A stretch of 64,000 nt of DNA from Trebonia sp963836195 (lineage in GTDB: Bacteria; Actinomycetota; Actinomycetes; Streptosporangiales; Streptosporangiaceae), in assembly GCA_963836195.1 (NCBI GenBank), contig CAWIIX010000031.1, forward strand, positions 1-64,000. Direction: 5' to 3'. Both the position numbers and the translations under genes were made by a program. The first letter of the stretch is position 1; the number at the start of each line of letters is the position of its first letter. The notes beneath the pieces are model-generated. The model searched no databases. It was not told where the DNA came from and was given only the letters and a program-made list of their open reading frames with translations. This document shows positions 52,176 through 60,717 of the stretch, one piece after another.

Positions 52176-53177
52176 GTGAGCGATCTCGAGATGATCAAGT
52201 ACCGGCCGGATCCGGCCGAGTACGCCTGGACCTTCGGCGGCGCCGCCCCGATCCGGCGCATTACCACCCCGGTCATACTTGACCTGTTCACCGAGGACTG
52301 CTTCGCCGGCCGGGTGCGCTCGGCGACCGACCTCGTCTCGAGGCTGAACATCACCGGCCTCAACCCGCAGACCGGCCCCTTCTACATCGAGGGGGCCGAG
52401 CCGGGCGACACGGTGGCGGTCCACTTCGTCAGCATCGAGCCGGCCAGGGACTGGGCCGCCTCCACCACCGTGCCGCTGTTCGGCGCGCTGACCGGGACGC
52501 ATCTCACCGCGCTGCTCAACGAGCCGCTGGAGGAGCTGATGTGGATCTGGCAGCTCGACCGGGCCGCGCGGACCTGCCGGTTCACCGCCCGCAAGAGCGA
52601 CTTCACCGCCGACCTGCCGATGGACCCGATGCACGGCACGATCGGGGTCGCCCCGGCCGGCGGCGAGGTCCGCAGCGCCCTGGTGCCGGACGCGTTCGGC
52701 GGGAACATGGACACCCCGGAGATGCGGGCGGGCACGACGTGCTACCTCGGTGTCAACGTCGAGGGCGCGCTGCTGTCCCTCGGCGACGGCCACGCCCGCC
52801 AGGGCGAGGGCGAGACCTGCGGCGTCGCGGTCGAGACGGCGATGAACACGCGGGTCGTGGTCGACCTGATCAAGGGCGCCGCGACCCCGTGGCCGCGGCT
52901 GGAGAACGACGCCTACATCATGTCGGCCGGCTCCGCCCGGCCGCTCGAGGACGCCTTCCGCATCGCCCAGCACGACCTGGTGACCTGGGTGGCGCAGCTG
53001 TGCGGGCTCGACCCGCTCGACGCCTACCAGCTCGTCACCCAGGCGGTCGAGTCCCCGCTGGCCAACGTCTGCGACACCAACTACACGTCGATCGCCAAGA
53101 TGCCCAAGCGCTACCTGCCCACCGCCGCCTTCGACGGCGTCCACGCGCACCTGCGCGAGCTGGCGGCAACTCTCTAG
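52176..53177 (+). CDS. Acetamidase/formamidase family protein
   Basis: 333 residues from GTG 52176 (ATG 52191 also possible). Family features: GGAAPIRRITTPVILDLFTED, IEGAEPGDTVAVHF, DLPMDPMHGTIGVAP and LGDGHARQGEGETCGVAVET. Hydrolyses short amides to acid and ammonia. It is followed by an SDR with a ~10-nt gap, so the two may be co-transcribed. Confidence 0.92.
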   Translation: MSDLEMIKYRPDPAEYAWTFGGAAPIRRITTPVILDLFTEDCFAGRVRSATDLVSRLNITGLNPQTGPFYIEGAEPGDTVAVHFVSIEPARDWAASTTVPLFGALTGTHLTALLNEPLEELMWIWQLDRAARTCRFTARKSDFTADLPMDPMHGTIGVAPAGGEVRSALVPDAFGGNMDTPEMRAGTTCYLGVNVEGALLSLGDGHARQGEGETCGVAVETAMNTRVVVDLIKGAATPWPRLENDAYIMSAGSARPLEDAFRIAQHDLVTWVAQLCGLDPLDAYQLVTQAVESPLANVCDTNYTSIAKMPKRYLPTAAFDGVHAHLRELAATL

Positions 53178-53187
53178 AGTGGGTGAC

Positions 53188-53994
53188 GTGACCTCCCTTG
53201 ATGGCAAGGTAATCCTGGTAACCGGAGCCACCGACGGGCTCGGGCGGGCGCTGTCGGCCGAACTCGCGCGCTCCGGCGCGACCGTGCTCGTGCACGGCCG
53301 GGACGCGGGTCGGATCGCGGACACCGTGGCCGAGATCGGCGGCGGCACCGTGCGCACCTATCAGGCCGACCTCGCGGACCTGGCGCAGGTCAGCGCCCTC
53401 GCCGACCAGCTGCTTGCGCGCGAGCCGCGGCTGGACGTGCTGGTGAACAACGCCGGCATCGGCACCGACGTGCCGGGCGGGGGAGCGCGGCAGGAGAGCG
53501 CCGACGGCTACGAGCTGCGGTTCGCGGTCAACTACCTGGCCGGCTTCGCGCTCACCGAGCGGCTGCTGCCGCTGCTCGAGTCCTCGGCGCCGTCCCGGAT
53601 CGTGAACGTCAGCTCGCTCGGCCAGCAGGCGATCGACTTCGATGACGTGATGCTGACCCGCGGCTACAGCGGGGGCCGGGCCTACTGCCAGTCCAAGCTG
53701 GCGCAGATCCTCTACACGGTCGACCTGGCCGAACGGCTCGACGGGACCGGGGTCATCGTCAACGCCCTGCACCCGGCGACCTACATGCCCACGAAGATCG
53801 TGCCCTCCCCGATCAGCACGGTCGCGGAGGGCGTCGAGGCCACCAGGCACCTCATCGCCGGCGACGACGTGGGCACCGGCCGGTTCTACAACGGCCTGCG
53901 TCCCGGTCATCCCGACGCCCAGGCGGCCGACCCCGAGGCCCGCCGCCGACTGCGGGACCTGTCCGAGCGCCTGACCGGCGTCACCGCCCGGTAA
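53188..53994 (+). CDS. Short-chain dehydrogenase/reductase
   Basis: 268 residues from GTG 53188 (GTG 53179 would add 3). Cofactor motif ILVTGATDGLGRAL, VLVNNAGIGTD, catalytic serine in VNVSSLGQQ and Y-x3-K in AYCQSKLAQI. Family resemblance is to retinol-dehydrogenase/WWOX-like SDRs. It follows the formamidase gene closely. The substrate is unknown. Confidence 0.92.
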   Translation: MTSLDGKVILVTGATDGLGRALSAELARSGATVLVHGRDAGRIADTVAEIGGGTVRTYQADLADLAQVSALADQLLAREPRLDVLVNNAGIGTDVPGGGARQESADGYELRFAVNYLAGFALTERLLPLLESSAPSRIVNVSSLGQQAIDFDDVMLTRGYSGGRAYCQSKLAQILYTVDLAERLDGTGVIVNALHPATYMPTKIVPSPISTVAEGVEATRHLIAGDDVGTGRFYNGLRPGHPDAQAADPEARRRLRDLSERLTGVTAR

Positions 53995-54011
53995 AACCGC
54001 GGCACGTTCGG

Positions 54012-54902
54012 TCAGCTGCCGGCCTGCTCGGTGCGATAGGTGGTGAGCGACCGCGAACCGCTCGCCAGCACGGTCGAGATGAGGGCGCGGACGGCCGGGC
54101 GCTGGTCGGTTCGCGGGTTGGTGAGCAGGACCAGGTCGATGGTGCCGAGCTCGGGCAGCCGGTGGCCGGCGCCGAGGGTGGCGAGCTGCGCCGGCACCAG
54201 GCTGGCGGCCATGGCCGAGATGCCGATGCCGGCCGCGACCGCCCCGATGAGGCCGTTGACGCCGCGGCAGACGCAGGCGCTGCGGAACGGCAGCCGGGCG
54301 CGGTTCAACGCGCGGCGCATCTCGGTGCGGGTGAGGCTCGGCGTCGGGTAGACGACGAGCGGCAGCGGCCGGGTGAGATCGAGTTTCGTCGAGGGCACCC
54401 CGACCCAGACCAGGCGGTCCCGCCGGACGAGCTGCCCGCGCTGCTCGCCGCTGGGGCGCTTGCCGATGAACATGTCGAGCCGGTCGCTCTCCAGCCGCTG
54501 GTGCAGCAGCCCGCTCTGGTCGATTCTCAGGTCGAAGTCGACCAGCGGGTTGTCCCGGCGGAAATCCCGCAGGATCTCCGGCAGCCCGGTGAGCGCGAGA
54601 TCGTCGGAGATGCCGATCCGCAGCCGCCCGCTCGGCCGGTCGCCGCTGAAGTAGGCGGCCGCCTGATCGGACGCGGCCAGGATGTTGCGCGCGAACCCGA
54701 TCATCGCCTCGCCGTCGGCCGTGAGCGACACCGAGTGCGTGTCCCGCAGCACCAGCGTCCGTCCCACCTGCTGCTCCAGACGGCGAATGTGCTGGCTGAC
54801 CGTCGGCTGCTGGAAGCCGAGCCGGGCCGCCGCCCGGGTGAAGCTGCCGGTCTGCTCGACCGCGAGGAAGGTGGCAAGGAGCTGGGGGTCATACCCGGTC
54901 AT
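54012..54902 (-). CDS. LysR family transcriptional regulator
   Basis: 296 residues: N-terminal HTH (LLATFLAVEQTGSFTRAAAR, QQPTVSQHIRRLEQQVGR) and a periplasmic-binding-like effector domain (LRIGISDDLALTGLPEIL, SDRLDMFIGKRP). Divergent from an MFS transporter gene 130 bp away; the AT-rich gap (TTCATAATAACTGAAAGG) probably holds the LysR site and both promoters. The probable role is to control the exporter. Confidence 0.92.
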   Translation of the reverse strand: MTGYDPQLLATFLAVEQTGSFTRAAARLGFQQPTVSQHIRRLEQQVGRTLVLRDTHSVSLTADGEAMIGFARNILAASDQAAAYFSGDRPSGRLRIGISDDLALTGLPEILRDFRRDNPLVDFDLRIDQSGLLHQRLESDRLDMFIGKRPSGEQRGQLVRRDRLVWVGVPSTKLDLTRPLPLVVYPTPSLTRTEMRRALNRARLPFRSACVCRGVNGLIGAVAAGIGISAMAASLVPAQLATLGAGHRLPELGTIDLVLLTNPRTDQRPAVRALISTVLASGSRSLTTYRTEQAGS

Positions 54903-55032
54903 AAGGATTCATAATAACTGAAAGGTTAAACATAGTAGTTCCATATATGTCTGATGTGCCAAAGAATGTCAGAGGACCCCAGAGACCCCACAGACCGAGC
55001 AGAGATAATAGGCAACAGGAAGGCCCCCTCAG

Positions 55033-56316
55033 GTGACAACCGCCGAGACCGTTCGGCAACCGAGAGGCGCCTTCACGGCCCTCTCCTCGCGCAGCTACCG
55101 GATCTACATCAGCGGCCAGAGCCTCACCAACACCGGCTCGTGGATGCAGAGCATCGCCCAGGACTGGCTGATCTTCAGCCTGACCCACAGTTCGACCGCC
55201 GTCGGGGTGACGATGGCGCTCCAGTTCGGCCCGATGCTGCTGCTCGGGATGCACGCCGGGGCGCTCGCCGACCGGCTGCCGAAGCGAAGCATCCTGCTCA
55301 CCACCCAATCGCTGAACGCCGCCGCCACCCTCGCGCTGGCGGTCGTCACCATCGCGGGGGCGGTGCGAGCGGTCGATGTGTACGCGTTCGCGCTGATGAG
55401 CGGGGTGATCTTCGCGTTCGACGTGCCGGCCAGGCAGTCGTTCGTGAACGAGGTCGTGCCCGAAGGGCGGCTCCGGGCCGCGATCGCGCTGAACGCGGCC
55501 GTCTTCCAGGCGACCCGGCTGATCGGCCCCGCCATCGCCAGCGTGCTCATCGTCAGCGTGGGCACCGGCTGGGTGTTCGCGGTCAACGCGGCCTGCTATC
55601 TCGGCCCGACCGTCGGCCTGCTGCTGCTGCGGCCGTCCGATCTGCGGTCGGTTCCGCACGCCCCGCGGGCGCCGCACGCCGTCCGGACGGCCGTCACCTA
55701 CCTGCGCGGACGCCCGGACGTGCTGCGGACCATCTTCCTGGTCGGGATGCTGGGCACGTTCGGCCTTAACTTCCCGATCGTGCTGACCGCGATGGCGAAG
55801 ACGGCGTTCGGCGGCAACGCGAGCACCTACGGGCTGTTCAACATCGTGCTCGGGCTCGGCTCCGCCGTCGGCGCGGTGCTGGCCGCGGCCGGGCACCACC
55901 CGCGGATGCGGGTCATCGCGGGTTCGGCGGCCGCGTTCGGCCTGCTCGAGGCGGCCGCCGCGCTCACCCCCGACCTGGCCGCCTTCCTCGTGCTGCTGGC
56001 GGCCATGGGCTTCGTCAACCTCGTCTGCCAGGCGATGGCCAACGCCTCCGTCCAGCTCTCGGTCGACCCCGAGCTGCGCGGCCGCGTCATGGGGCTCTAC
56101 ATGCTGGTCTTCGTGGGCGGAACGCCGCTCGGGGCCCCCGTCATCGGCGCGATCACCAGCCACTACGGCGCGAGGACGGGCATGCTCGTGTGCGGCCTGG
56201 TGCCGGCCCTGGCCGCCGTCGCCGTGGCGGTCGCCGGACGGGAGCGGAGCTCACGGCAACCCGCGTGTAACCCGCTCGTCGGCGCGGTGAGCTCCGGCTC
56301 GGCCTCGACCGGTTGA
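55033..56316 (+). CDS. MFS transporter, enterobactin-exporter (EntS)-like
   Basis: 427 residues with 11-12 membrane segments. TM1-2 region SQDWLIF-like (SIAQDWLIFSLTHSSTAVGV), the MFS loop GALADRLPKRSILLTTQ, and DVPARQSFVNEVVP typical of the MFS_3/EntS group of exporters. GTG 55033 start. Divergent from LysR; it probably exports a small molecule. Confidence 0.9.
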   Translation: MTTAETVRQPRGAFTALSSRSYRIYISGQSLTNTGSWMQSIAQDWLIFSLTHSSTAVGVTMALQFGPMLLLGMHAGALADRLPKRSILLTTQSLNAAATLALAVVTIAGAVRAVDVYAFALMSGVIFAFDVPARQSFVNEVVPEGRLRAAIALNAAVFQATRLIGPAIASVLIVSVGTGWVFAVNAACYLGPTVGLLLLRPSDLRSVPHAPRAPHAVRTAVTYLRGRPDVLRTIFLVGMLGTFGLNFPIVLTAMAKTAFGGNASTYGLFNIVLGLGSAVGAVLAAAGHHPRMRVIAGSAAAFGLLEAAAALTPDLAAFLVLLAAMGFVNLVCQAMANASVQLSVDPELRGRVMGLYMLVFVGGTPLGAPVIGAITSHYGARTGMLVCGLVPALAAVAVAVAGRERSSRQPACNPLVGAVSSGSASTG

Positions 56317-56341
56317 CAACCGGAACACCGCTCCGTATGTT
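56313..56341 (+). promoter_or_regulatory. Consensus promoter of the LLM oxidoreductase gene
   Basis: TTGACA (56313-56318) and TATGTT (56336-56341) are separated by exactly 17 bp, the best sigma-70-type promoter in the window, 49 bp upstream of the start. Both operator sites overlap or adjoin it. Confidence 0.7.
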
Positions 56342-56359
56342 GAACGGAACAACGTTCCG
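56321..56359. promoter_or_regulatory. Two CGGAAC-N3-GNTCCG operators
   Basis: CGGAACACCGCTCCG (56321-56335) fills the space between -35 and -10; CGGAACAACGTTCCG (56345-56359) lies just downstream of the -10. Centres are 24 bp apart. Placement over the promoter implies repression; the motif suits a TetR-type dimer. No TetR gene adjoins it; the regulator is unknown. Confidence 0.65.
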
Positions 56360-56389
56360 GTTATTCGACTACGGAAGGAGCATCGGCTC

Positions 56390-57265
56390 ATGACGCAGAC
56401 CACCGAGGTGAGCTTCGGCATCGCGACCGCACCGCAGCAGGTCACCTACCACGACGTGCAGCGGGTCTGGCACGAGGCGGACGCGATCCCCGAGATCGAG
56501 CACGCCTGGCTGTTCGACCACCTGCTGCCGATCGCCGGCGACCAGAAGGGACCGATCTTCGAGGGCTGGACGCTGCTGTCGGCCCTCGCCGCGCAGACCG
56601 AGCGGCTGCGCCTGGGGCTGCTGGTGACCAGCAACCGCTTCCGGCCGCCGGCCATGCTGGCCAAGATCGCCGCGACCGTCGACATCGTCTCCGGCGGGCG
56701 GCTCAACTTCGGCATCGGCGCGGGCTCGCGGACCAGCATCCCGTGGGCGCGGCGCGAGTACGACGCGAACGGACTGCCCTATCACGACTCCGCCTACGCG
56801 GTCGGCAGCCTGGCCGAGGCGTGCACGGTCATCCGGCGACTGTGGACCTCCGGCGAGCCGTTTGACTTCGACGGCAGCTACCTCCACCTCACCGGGGCGT
56901 ACTGCAGCCCCAAGCCCGTCCAGCGCCCCTATCCGCCGATCACGATCGGCGGCAGCGCCTCGGCCACGCTGCGCGTGGTCGCCGAGCACGCCGACGTGTG
57001 GAACATCCCCAGCCGCGACGCCGCCGGCCTGGTCTCTCGCAGCGCCCTGCTCGACCGCTTCTGCGCGGAGATCGGCCGGGACCCGGCCGAGATCACCCGG
57101 TCCGTCACCCAGCCGGTCTCCTATGACGATCCGGGCGGCACCCGCGACTCGATCGCGGCGGCCGTGGATGCCGGCTTCCGGCACGTCGTCCTCACCCTGC
57201 CCGCCCCGTATCCGGACAGCGTCGCGCGCTGGGTCGCCGACGAGATCATCCGCAAGTCGGCCTAG
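56390..57265 (+). CDS. LLM class F420-dependent oxidoreductase
   Basis: 291-residue luciferase-like TIM-barrel enzyme (WLFDHLLPIAGDQKGPIFEG, LLVTSNRFRPPAMLAKIAAT, LNFGIGAGSRTSIPWARREY, PYPPITIGGSASAT). The actinobacterial branch normally uses F420. GGAAGGAG precedes ATG 56390. The C-terminal end overlaps the convergent CoA-transferase gene by 4 nt. Its tight promoter with two operators suggests induction by a xenobiotic or metabolite. Confidence 0.9.
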   Translation: MTQTTEVSFGIATAPQQVTYHDVQRVWHEADAIPEIEHAWLFDHLLPIAGDQKGPIFEGWTLLSALAAQTERLRLGLLVTSNRFRPPAMLAKIAATVDIVSGGRLNFGIGAGSRTSIPWARREYDANGLPYHDSAYAVGSLAEACTVIRRLWTSGEPFDFDGSYLHLTGAYCSPKPVQRPYPPITIGGSASATLRVVAEHADVWNIPSRDAAGLVSRSALLDRFCAEIGRDPAEITRSVTQPVSYDDPGGTRDSIAAAVDAGFRHVVLTLPAPYPDSVARWVADEIIRKSA

Positions 57266-58689
57266 CCCACGGATTGGTCGGCCCAGGCCGGCTGGTGACG
57301 GCCGAGCGGGCCTGCCTCAACCCGCCACTGCGGCTCGATCCCGGCGATCGCGCCCGGCAGCGGCACCCGGCGGGCCGGCCCCCACGCCGTCTGCGCCTCG
57401 GTCAGCGGGAAGTCACCTGGTTTCGGCATCGGGGGGTGCCCGCCGGGGCGGGGGAGCGACCACAGCAGGTTCGCCATGCCGATCAGCGACAGCCGGATCC
57501 GGCTGACCACTGACTCGGTCCTCCGGCGGGTCAGCGCCCGGCCCACGGCCGCCGCCGTCAGGTAACCGCAGGCATGGTCAAGCGCCTGGACCGGCAGCGG
57601 CACCGGGTGGTCCGCCCCCGTCGAGGCGGCGCCGGCCGCCGCGATGCCCGAGCTCATCTGGACCAGGCTGTCGAATCCGCGGCGGTCCCGCCACGGACCG
57701 TCCCATCCGTAGGCGTCGAGCGAGGCCACGATCAGCGCCGGGTTCAGGGCGGCGAGCGCGGCGTCGTCGTAGCCGAGCCCGGCCAGGGCGTCCGCCCGCA
57801 GCCCGGAGACCAGGACGTCGGCGGTGGCGGCGAGGGACTCGAACGCCGCCCGGTCGTCCGCTGCCCTCAGGTCGAGCGCGGCGGTCCGCTTCCCCGCCGT
57901 CGTCTCCGGCAGCAGCGCGGGCACCTCGGCGAATCCGGGCGGGTCGATGCGGAGCACGTCGGCGCCGTAGGCGGCCAGGAGCCTGGTGCCGATCGGGCCG
58001 GCGATGACGCGGGTGAGGTCGAGCACGCGCACGCCCGAGTAGGGCAGCGGTCCGCCCGTAGCCGTCGCCCCGTCCACTGCGGTTGCCGCGCCGTCCGGCA
58101 CCGGCCGGTCGGTGACGGCCACCAGCGGCGCGCGGGCCGTGGCCGCCCCGGCCGGCGCGGCCAGCCAGTCCTCGCGGGTGCGCATCGCCGCCGCGCAGCC
58201 GCCCGCCTCGACGACCGCGGTCTCGAGCTCCTCGGCCTTCCACCCCGCCACCGCCGCCGCCACCGACTCGCGGTCGGCCGCCCCGAGCAGCCGCTCGACG
58301 GCGGCACGGTGGTACGCGTAGTTGGTGTGCAGCCGGATCCACCCATCCCGGGCCCGGTAGTTCCCGGCGATCGGGTCCCAAGGCTCCGGGCGCTCCCATC
58401 CCACCGGGGTGAACAGGCCCTCGGCCGCGAACGCCGCGCACGCCTGGCGGCTGTCCACCGTCACCGGCAAGGGCGTCCGGTCGCTGCTGGCCGCGAGGAA
58501 CTCGGCCGCGGCCATCGTCGCGGCCGCCACCGAGGCCGTGGCCAGGCCGGTCACGTCGAACGGGGACGGCAGCACGATGCGCGGCCCGGTCGCGGTCAGG
58601 CCGCCGGTCAGCTCGGCGGGCCCGCCGACCTCGCCCCAGATTCGCGTCGCGATGTCGCTCAGCCCGGCCGCCTGCTCTGTCTGCGTCAT
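57262..58689 (-). CDS. CoA-transferase family III (CaiB/BaiF), tandem-domain type
   Basis: 475 residues from ATG 58689. N-terminal region ~1-180 is a shortened first CaiB-like half (WIRLHTNYAYHRAAVERLLG); from ~225 the canonical start VRVLDLTRVIAGPIGTRLLA, LDAYGWDGPWRDRRGFDSLV with the catalytic aspartate in RRGFDSLVQ. Divergent from the HTH-citrate synthase gene with an 18-bp palindrome between. It may activate a dicarboxylic acid that the neighbouring citrate-synthase-like enzyme then uses; this is inference. Confidence 0.88.
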   Translation of the reverse strand: MTQTEQAAGLSDIATRIWGEVGGPAELTGGLTATGPRIVLPSPFDVTGLATASVAAATMAAAEFLAASSDRTPLPVTVDSRQACAAFAAEGLFTPVGWERPEPWDPIAGNYRARDGWIRLHTNYAYHRAAVERLLGAADRESVAAAVAGWKAEELETAVVEAGGCAAAMRTREDWLAAPAGAATARAPLVAVTDRPVPDGAATAVDGATATGGPLPYSGVRVLDLTRVIAGPIGTRLLAAYGADVLRIDPPGFAEVPALLPETTAGKRTAALDLRAADDRAAFESLAATADVLVSGLRADALAGLGYDDAALAALNPALIVASLDAYGWDGPWRDRRGFDSLVQMSSGIAAAGAASTGADHPVPLPVQALDHACGYLTAAAVGRALTRRRTESVVSRIRLSLIGMANLLWSLPRPGGHPPMPKPGDFPLTEAQTAWGPARRVPLPGAIAGIEPQWRVEAGPLGRHQPAWADQSVG

Positions 58690-58718
58690 GAGACCGATTC
58701 TGGTTCCGGCTGGCACTC

Positions 58719-58736
58719 ATAATCAACGTTGATTAT
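58719..58736. promoter_or_regulatory. 18-bp perfect palindrome, divergent operator
   Basis: Arms ATAATCAAC (58719-58727) and GTTGATTAT (58728-58736) are perfect complements without a spacer, in the 57-bp gap between the CoA-transferase and the HTH-citrate synthase start at 58747. The natural binder is the HTH domain of the latter. Confidence 0.7.
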
Positions 58737-58746
58737 CGTCAACGTC

Positions 58747-60015
58747 ATGGGCGAACTCGTGAACGCGCGGACCGCGGCCGAGCGGCTCGGCGTCGACGTC
58801 CGCACCCTCTACGCGTACGTGAGCCGCGGCGCGCTGCGCCGCGAGCCCGGGCCGGACGGCCGCAGCAGCCGCTACGACTCCGACGAGCTTGACCTCCTCG
58901 CCCGCCGGTCGCGCCCGCGCACGCTGCCGCGCCCGGCGGCGAGCATCGACCTGGTCATAGCCACTCGGGTAAGCACGGTGACCGACGGGATGGTCCGCTA
59001 CCGCGGCACCGACGTGCTTGACCTGGTCAAGGCCGAGGCGCCCTTCGAGCGCGTGGCCGACCTGCTCTGGCAGGCGGGCCCGCCAGAAACCCACGGCGGC
59101 TGGAAGCTGCCGGGCGCGGGGGAGCGACCGGCATTCCCGGTCCCCGAAGAGATCCCGGTCCTGCACCGGTTCGCCATCGCGGTCGCCGCCACGGCCGGTG
59201 CCGGCCCGCCTGACGTCGCTGCCTCTGATGGCGCGGTCACGTCCACCCCGGACTGGCCGTCGTGCGGTCGGCGCGCGATCGGCTGCCTCATCGACGCCAG
59301 CGGCTCGGCGCCCCGCAGCGGCGGCCACCACGACAACCCAGACCACCTCAATCCAGCCGACCACCCCGATCCCGCCGACCACCCGGATCCGGCCGACCAC
59401 CCGGATCCGGCCGACCATGACGCCACCGTCGCCGGACGGCTCTGGCAGCGGTGGTCCCCGCTGCCCCCGACCGCCGCCCGTGTCCGCGCCCTCGACAGCG
59501 CACTGGTCCTGCTGGCCGAGCACGAGCTGGCCCTCTCCACCCTGTCGGTCCGCGTCGCCGCGTCCGCGCGCGCGGCTCCGGCCAGCTGCCTGCTGGCCGG
59601 GCTGAGCACGCTCAGCGGCAGCCTGCACGGCGGCGCCGCCCGAACTGTTCACGACAAGCTCGCCGTGGGGGAGCCCGTCGTCACCGGGTTCGGCCACCCG
59701 GTCCACCGTCACGGCGATCCGCGGGTGACGCCGCTGCTCAAGGCCGTCTCCGCCGTCGCCACCGACGAGGACCGCGCGCTGATCGAGACCGCGCGTCGGC
59801 AACCGCCCCGGCCGTTGAACGTGGACTTCGCCCTCGGCGCGCTCACCTACGCCGCCCGGATGCCGTCCGAGGCGGCCACCGCCATCTTCGCCATCGCCCG
59901 CGTCGCGGGCTGGATCGCGCACGCGGCGGAGGAGTACACCGAACCGCCGCTGCGCTTCCGCGGCCGTGCGATCAGGCCCGCCCGCGCCGGGTTGAGGCCT
60001 CCATCCGGGGGTTGA
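58747..60015 (+). CDS. HTH-citrate synthase chimera (MerR-like N-domain)
   Basis: 422 residues from ATG 58747, preferred because ATG 58729 lies inside the operator palindrome. Residues ~1-55 are a MerR/excisionase-like HTH (LVNARTAAERLGVDVRTLYA, DGRSSRYDSDELDLL). The rest is a citrate synthase fold with the catalytic histidines in GSLHGGAA and GFGHPVHRHGDPR and the aspartate in PLNVDFALGA. An inserted acidic tract of four 6-residue repeats (NPADHP/DPADHP) interrupts the large domain near residues 200-222. Probably an enzyme or ligand-sensing regulator controlling itself and the divergent CoA-transferase. Confidence 0.88.
   Translation: MGELVNARTAAERLGVDVRTLYAYVSRGALRREPGPDGRSSRYDSDELDLLARRSRPRTLPRPAASIDLVIATRVSTVTDGMVRYRGTDVLDLVKAEAPFERVADLLWQAGPPETHGGWKLPGAGERPAFPVPEEIPVLHRFAIAVAATAGAGPPDVAASDGAVTSTPDWPSCGRRAIGCLIDASGSAPRSGGHHDNPDHLNPADHPDPADHPDPADHPDPADHDATVAGRLWQRWSPLPPTAARVRALDSALVLLAEHELALSTLSVRVAASARAAPASCLLAGLSTLSGSLHGGAARTVHDKLAVGEPVVTGFGHPVHRHGDPRVTPLLKAVSAVATDEDRALIETARRQPPRPLNVDFALGALTYAARMPSEAATAIFAIARVAGWIAHAAEEYTEPPLRFRGRAIRPARAGLRPPSGG
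59341..59412. repeat. Four 18-bp tandem repeats in the citrate synthase gene
   Basis: Units of GACCACCCGGATCCGGCC or near copies at 59341, 59359, 59377 and 59395; the last two are identical. They encode repeated D-H-x-D/N-P-A residues. In-frame units could vary in copy number without breaking the gene. Confidence 0.85.
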
Positions 60016-60058
60016 GGTTGGGTTGTCAACTCGTGCGCCGATGGCAGGGAAGGCGCGG

Positions 60059-60091
60059 ATCCGTAGCGTTCAGGTCATGAACGCTACGGAT
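60059..60091. promoter_or_regulatory. 14-bp perfect inverted repeat spanning a start codon
   Basis: Arms ATCCGTAGCGTTCA (60059-60072) and TGAACGCTACGGAT (60078-60091) with a 5-bp centre. The ATG of the next gene (60077-60079) lies inside it, and no separate ribosome site is visible. It could be a repressor operator or an RNA hairpin that hides the start. Confidence 0.65.
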
Positions 60092-60610
60092 TACCTCATC
60101 AACGCAGCCCTCGTCCTGCTCGTCCTCCGCCAGATCCGCGAGACCCGCCTGACCTGGCAGATCCTGCTGCTGCCGGTGCTGATCGTAATCGGCGCCGCCT
60201 GCTACTACCTGCGGTCGGTCCCCACTGCCGGCAACGACGTCCTCCTCGACCTGACCCTGGCCGCGGCCGGGGCGACCCTGGGCGGGCTGTGCGCGCTGTT
60301 CACGCACCTGCGGCGCGGCGCCGACGGCACCCCGCTGAGCCGGGCCGGCTGGGTCGCCGCGATCTTGTGGGTCGTGGGCATCGGCGCCCGGATGGGCTTC
60401 GCCGGGGCCACCACCCACGGCGCGGCCCCCGCGATCGGGCGGTTCTCGGTCGCGCACTCGATCACCAGCGTCGACGCCTGGGTCGCGGCCCTGTTCCTGA
60501 TGGCGCTGGCCGAGGTCGTCACCCGGCTGGCGGTGCTGTGGGCGCGCTCGCGCCGCCTCCCCGCCGCCTCCCCGACGGCGGTCCCGGCCCGCGCGACCGC
60601 GACCGTGTAA
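60077..60610 (+). CDS. Integral membrane protein, DUF1453-like
   Basis: 177 residues, about five membrane segments (ALVLLVLRQIRETRLTWQIL, DVLLDLTLAAAGATLGGLCA, AGWVAAILWVVGIGARMGFA, WVAALFLMALAEVVTRLAVL). The layout resembles CcdC/DUF1453-type small membrane proteins, but the assignment is tentative. The start codon lies in a perfect inverted repeat. It is followed by a strong bidirectional hairpin. Confidence 0.7.
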   Translation: MNATDYLINAALVLLVLRQIRETRLTWQILLLPVLIVIGAACYYLRSVPTAGNDVLLDLTLAAAGATLGGLCALFTHLRRGADGTPLSRAGWVAAILWVVGIGARMGFAGATTHGAAPAIGRFSVAHSITSVDAWVAALFLMALAEVVTRLAVLWARSRRLPAASPTAVPARATATV

Positions 60611-60648
60611 CCCGTGCCGGTTAGCCCCGCCTCAACCGGTCCGCTCCC

Positions 60649-60690
60649 GTTGCCCTGGCCCGCCTGCCACCGCAGGCAGACCAGGGCAAC
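60649..60690. terminator. Long hairpin between convergent genes
   Basis: Outer arms GTTGCCCTGG (60649-60658) and CCAGGGCAAC (60681-60690), a 3x3 internal loop, then inner arms GCCTGC (60662-60667) and GCAGGC (60672-60677) with a 4-nt loop. It lies between the ends of two converging genes and is the strongest stem-loop in the window. Confidence 0.7.
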
Positions 60691-60717
60691 TCCATGTTCA
60701 CCGGGCTTGCGTCGGGT

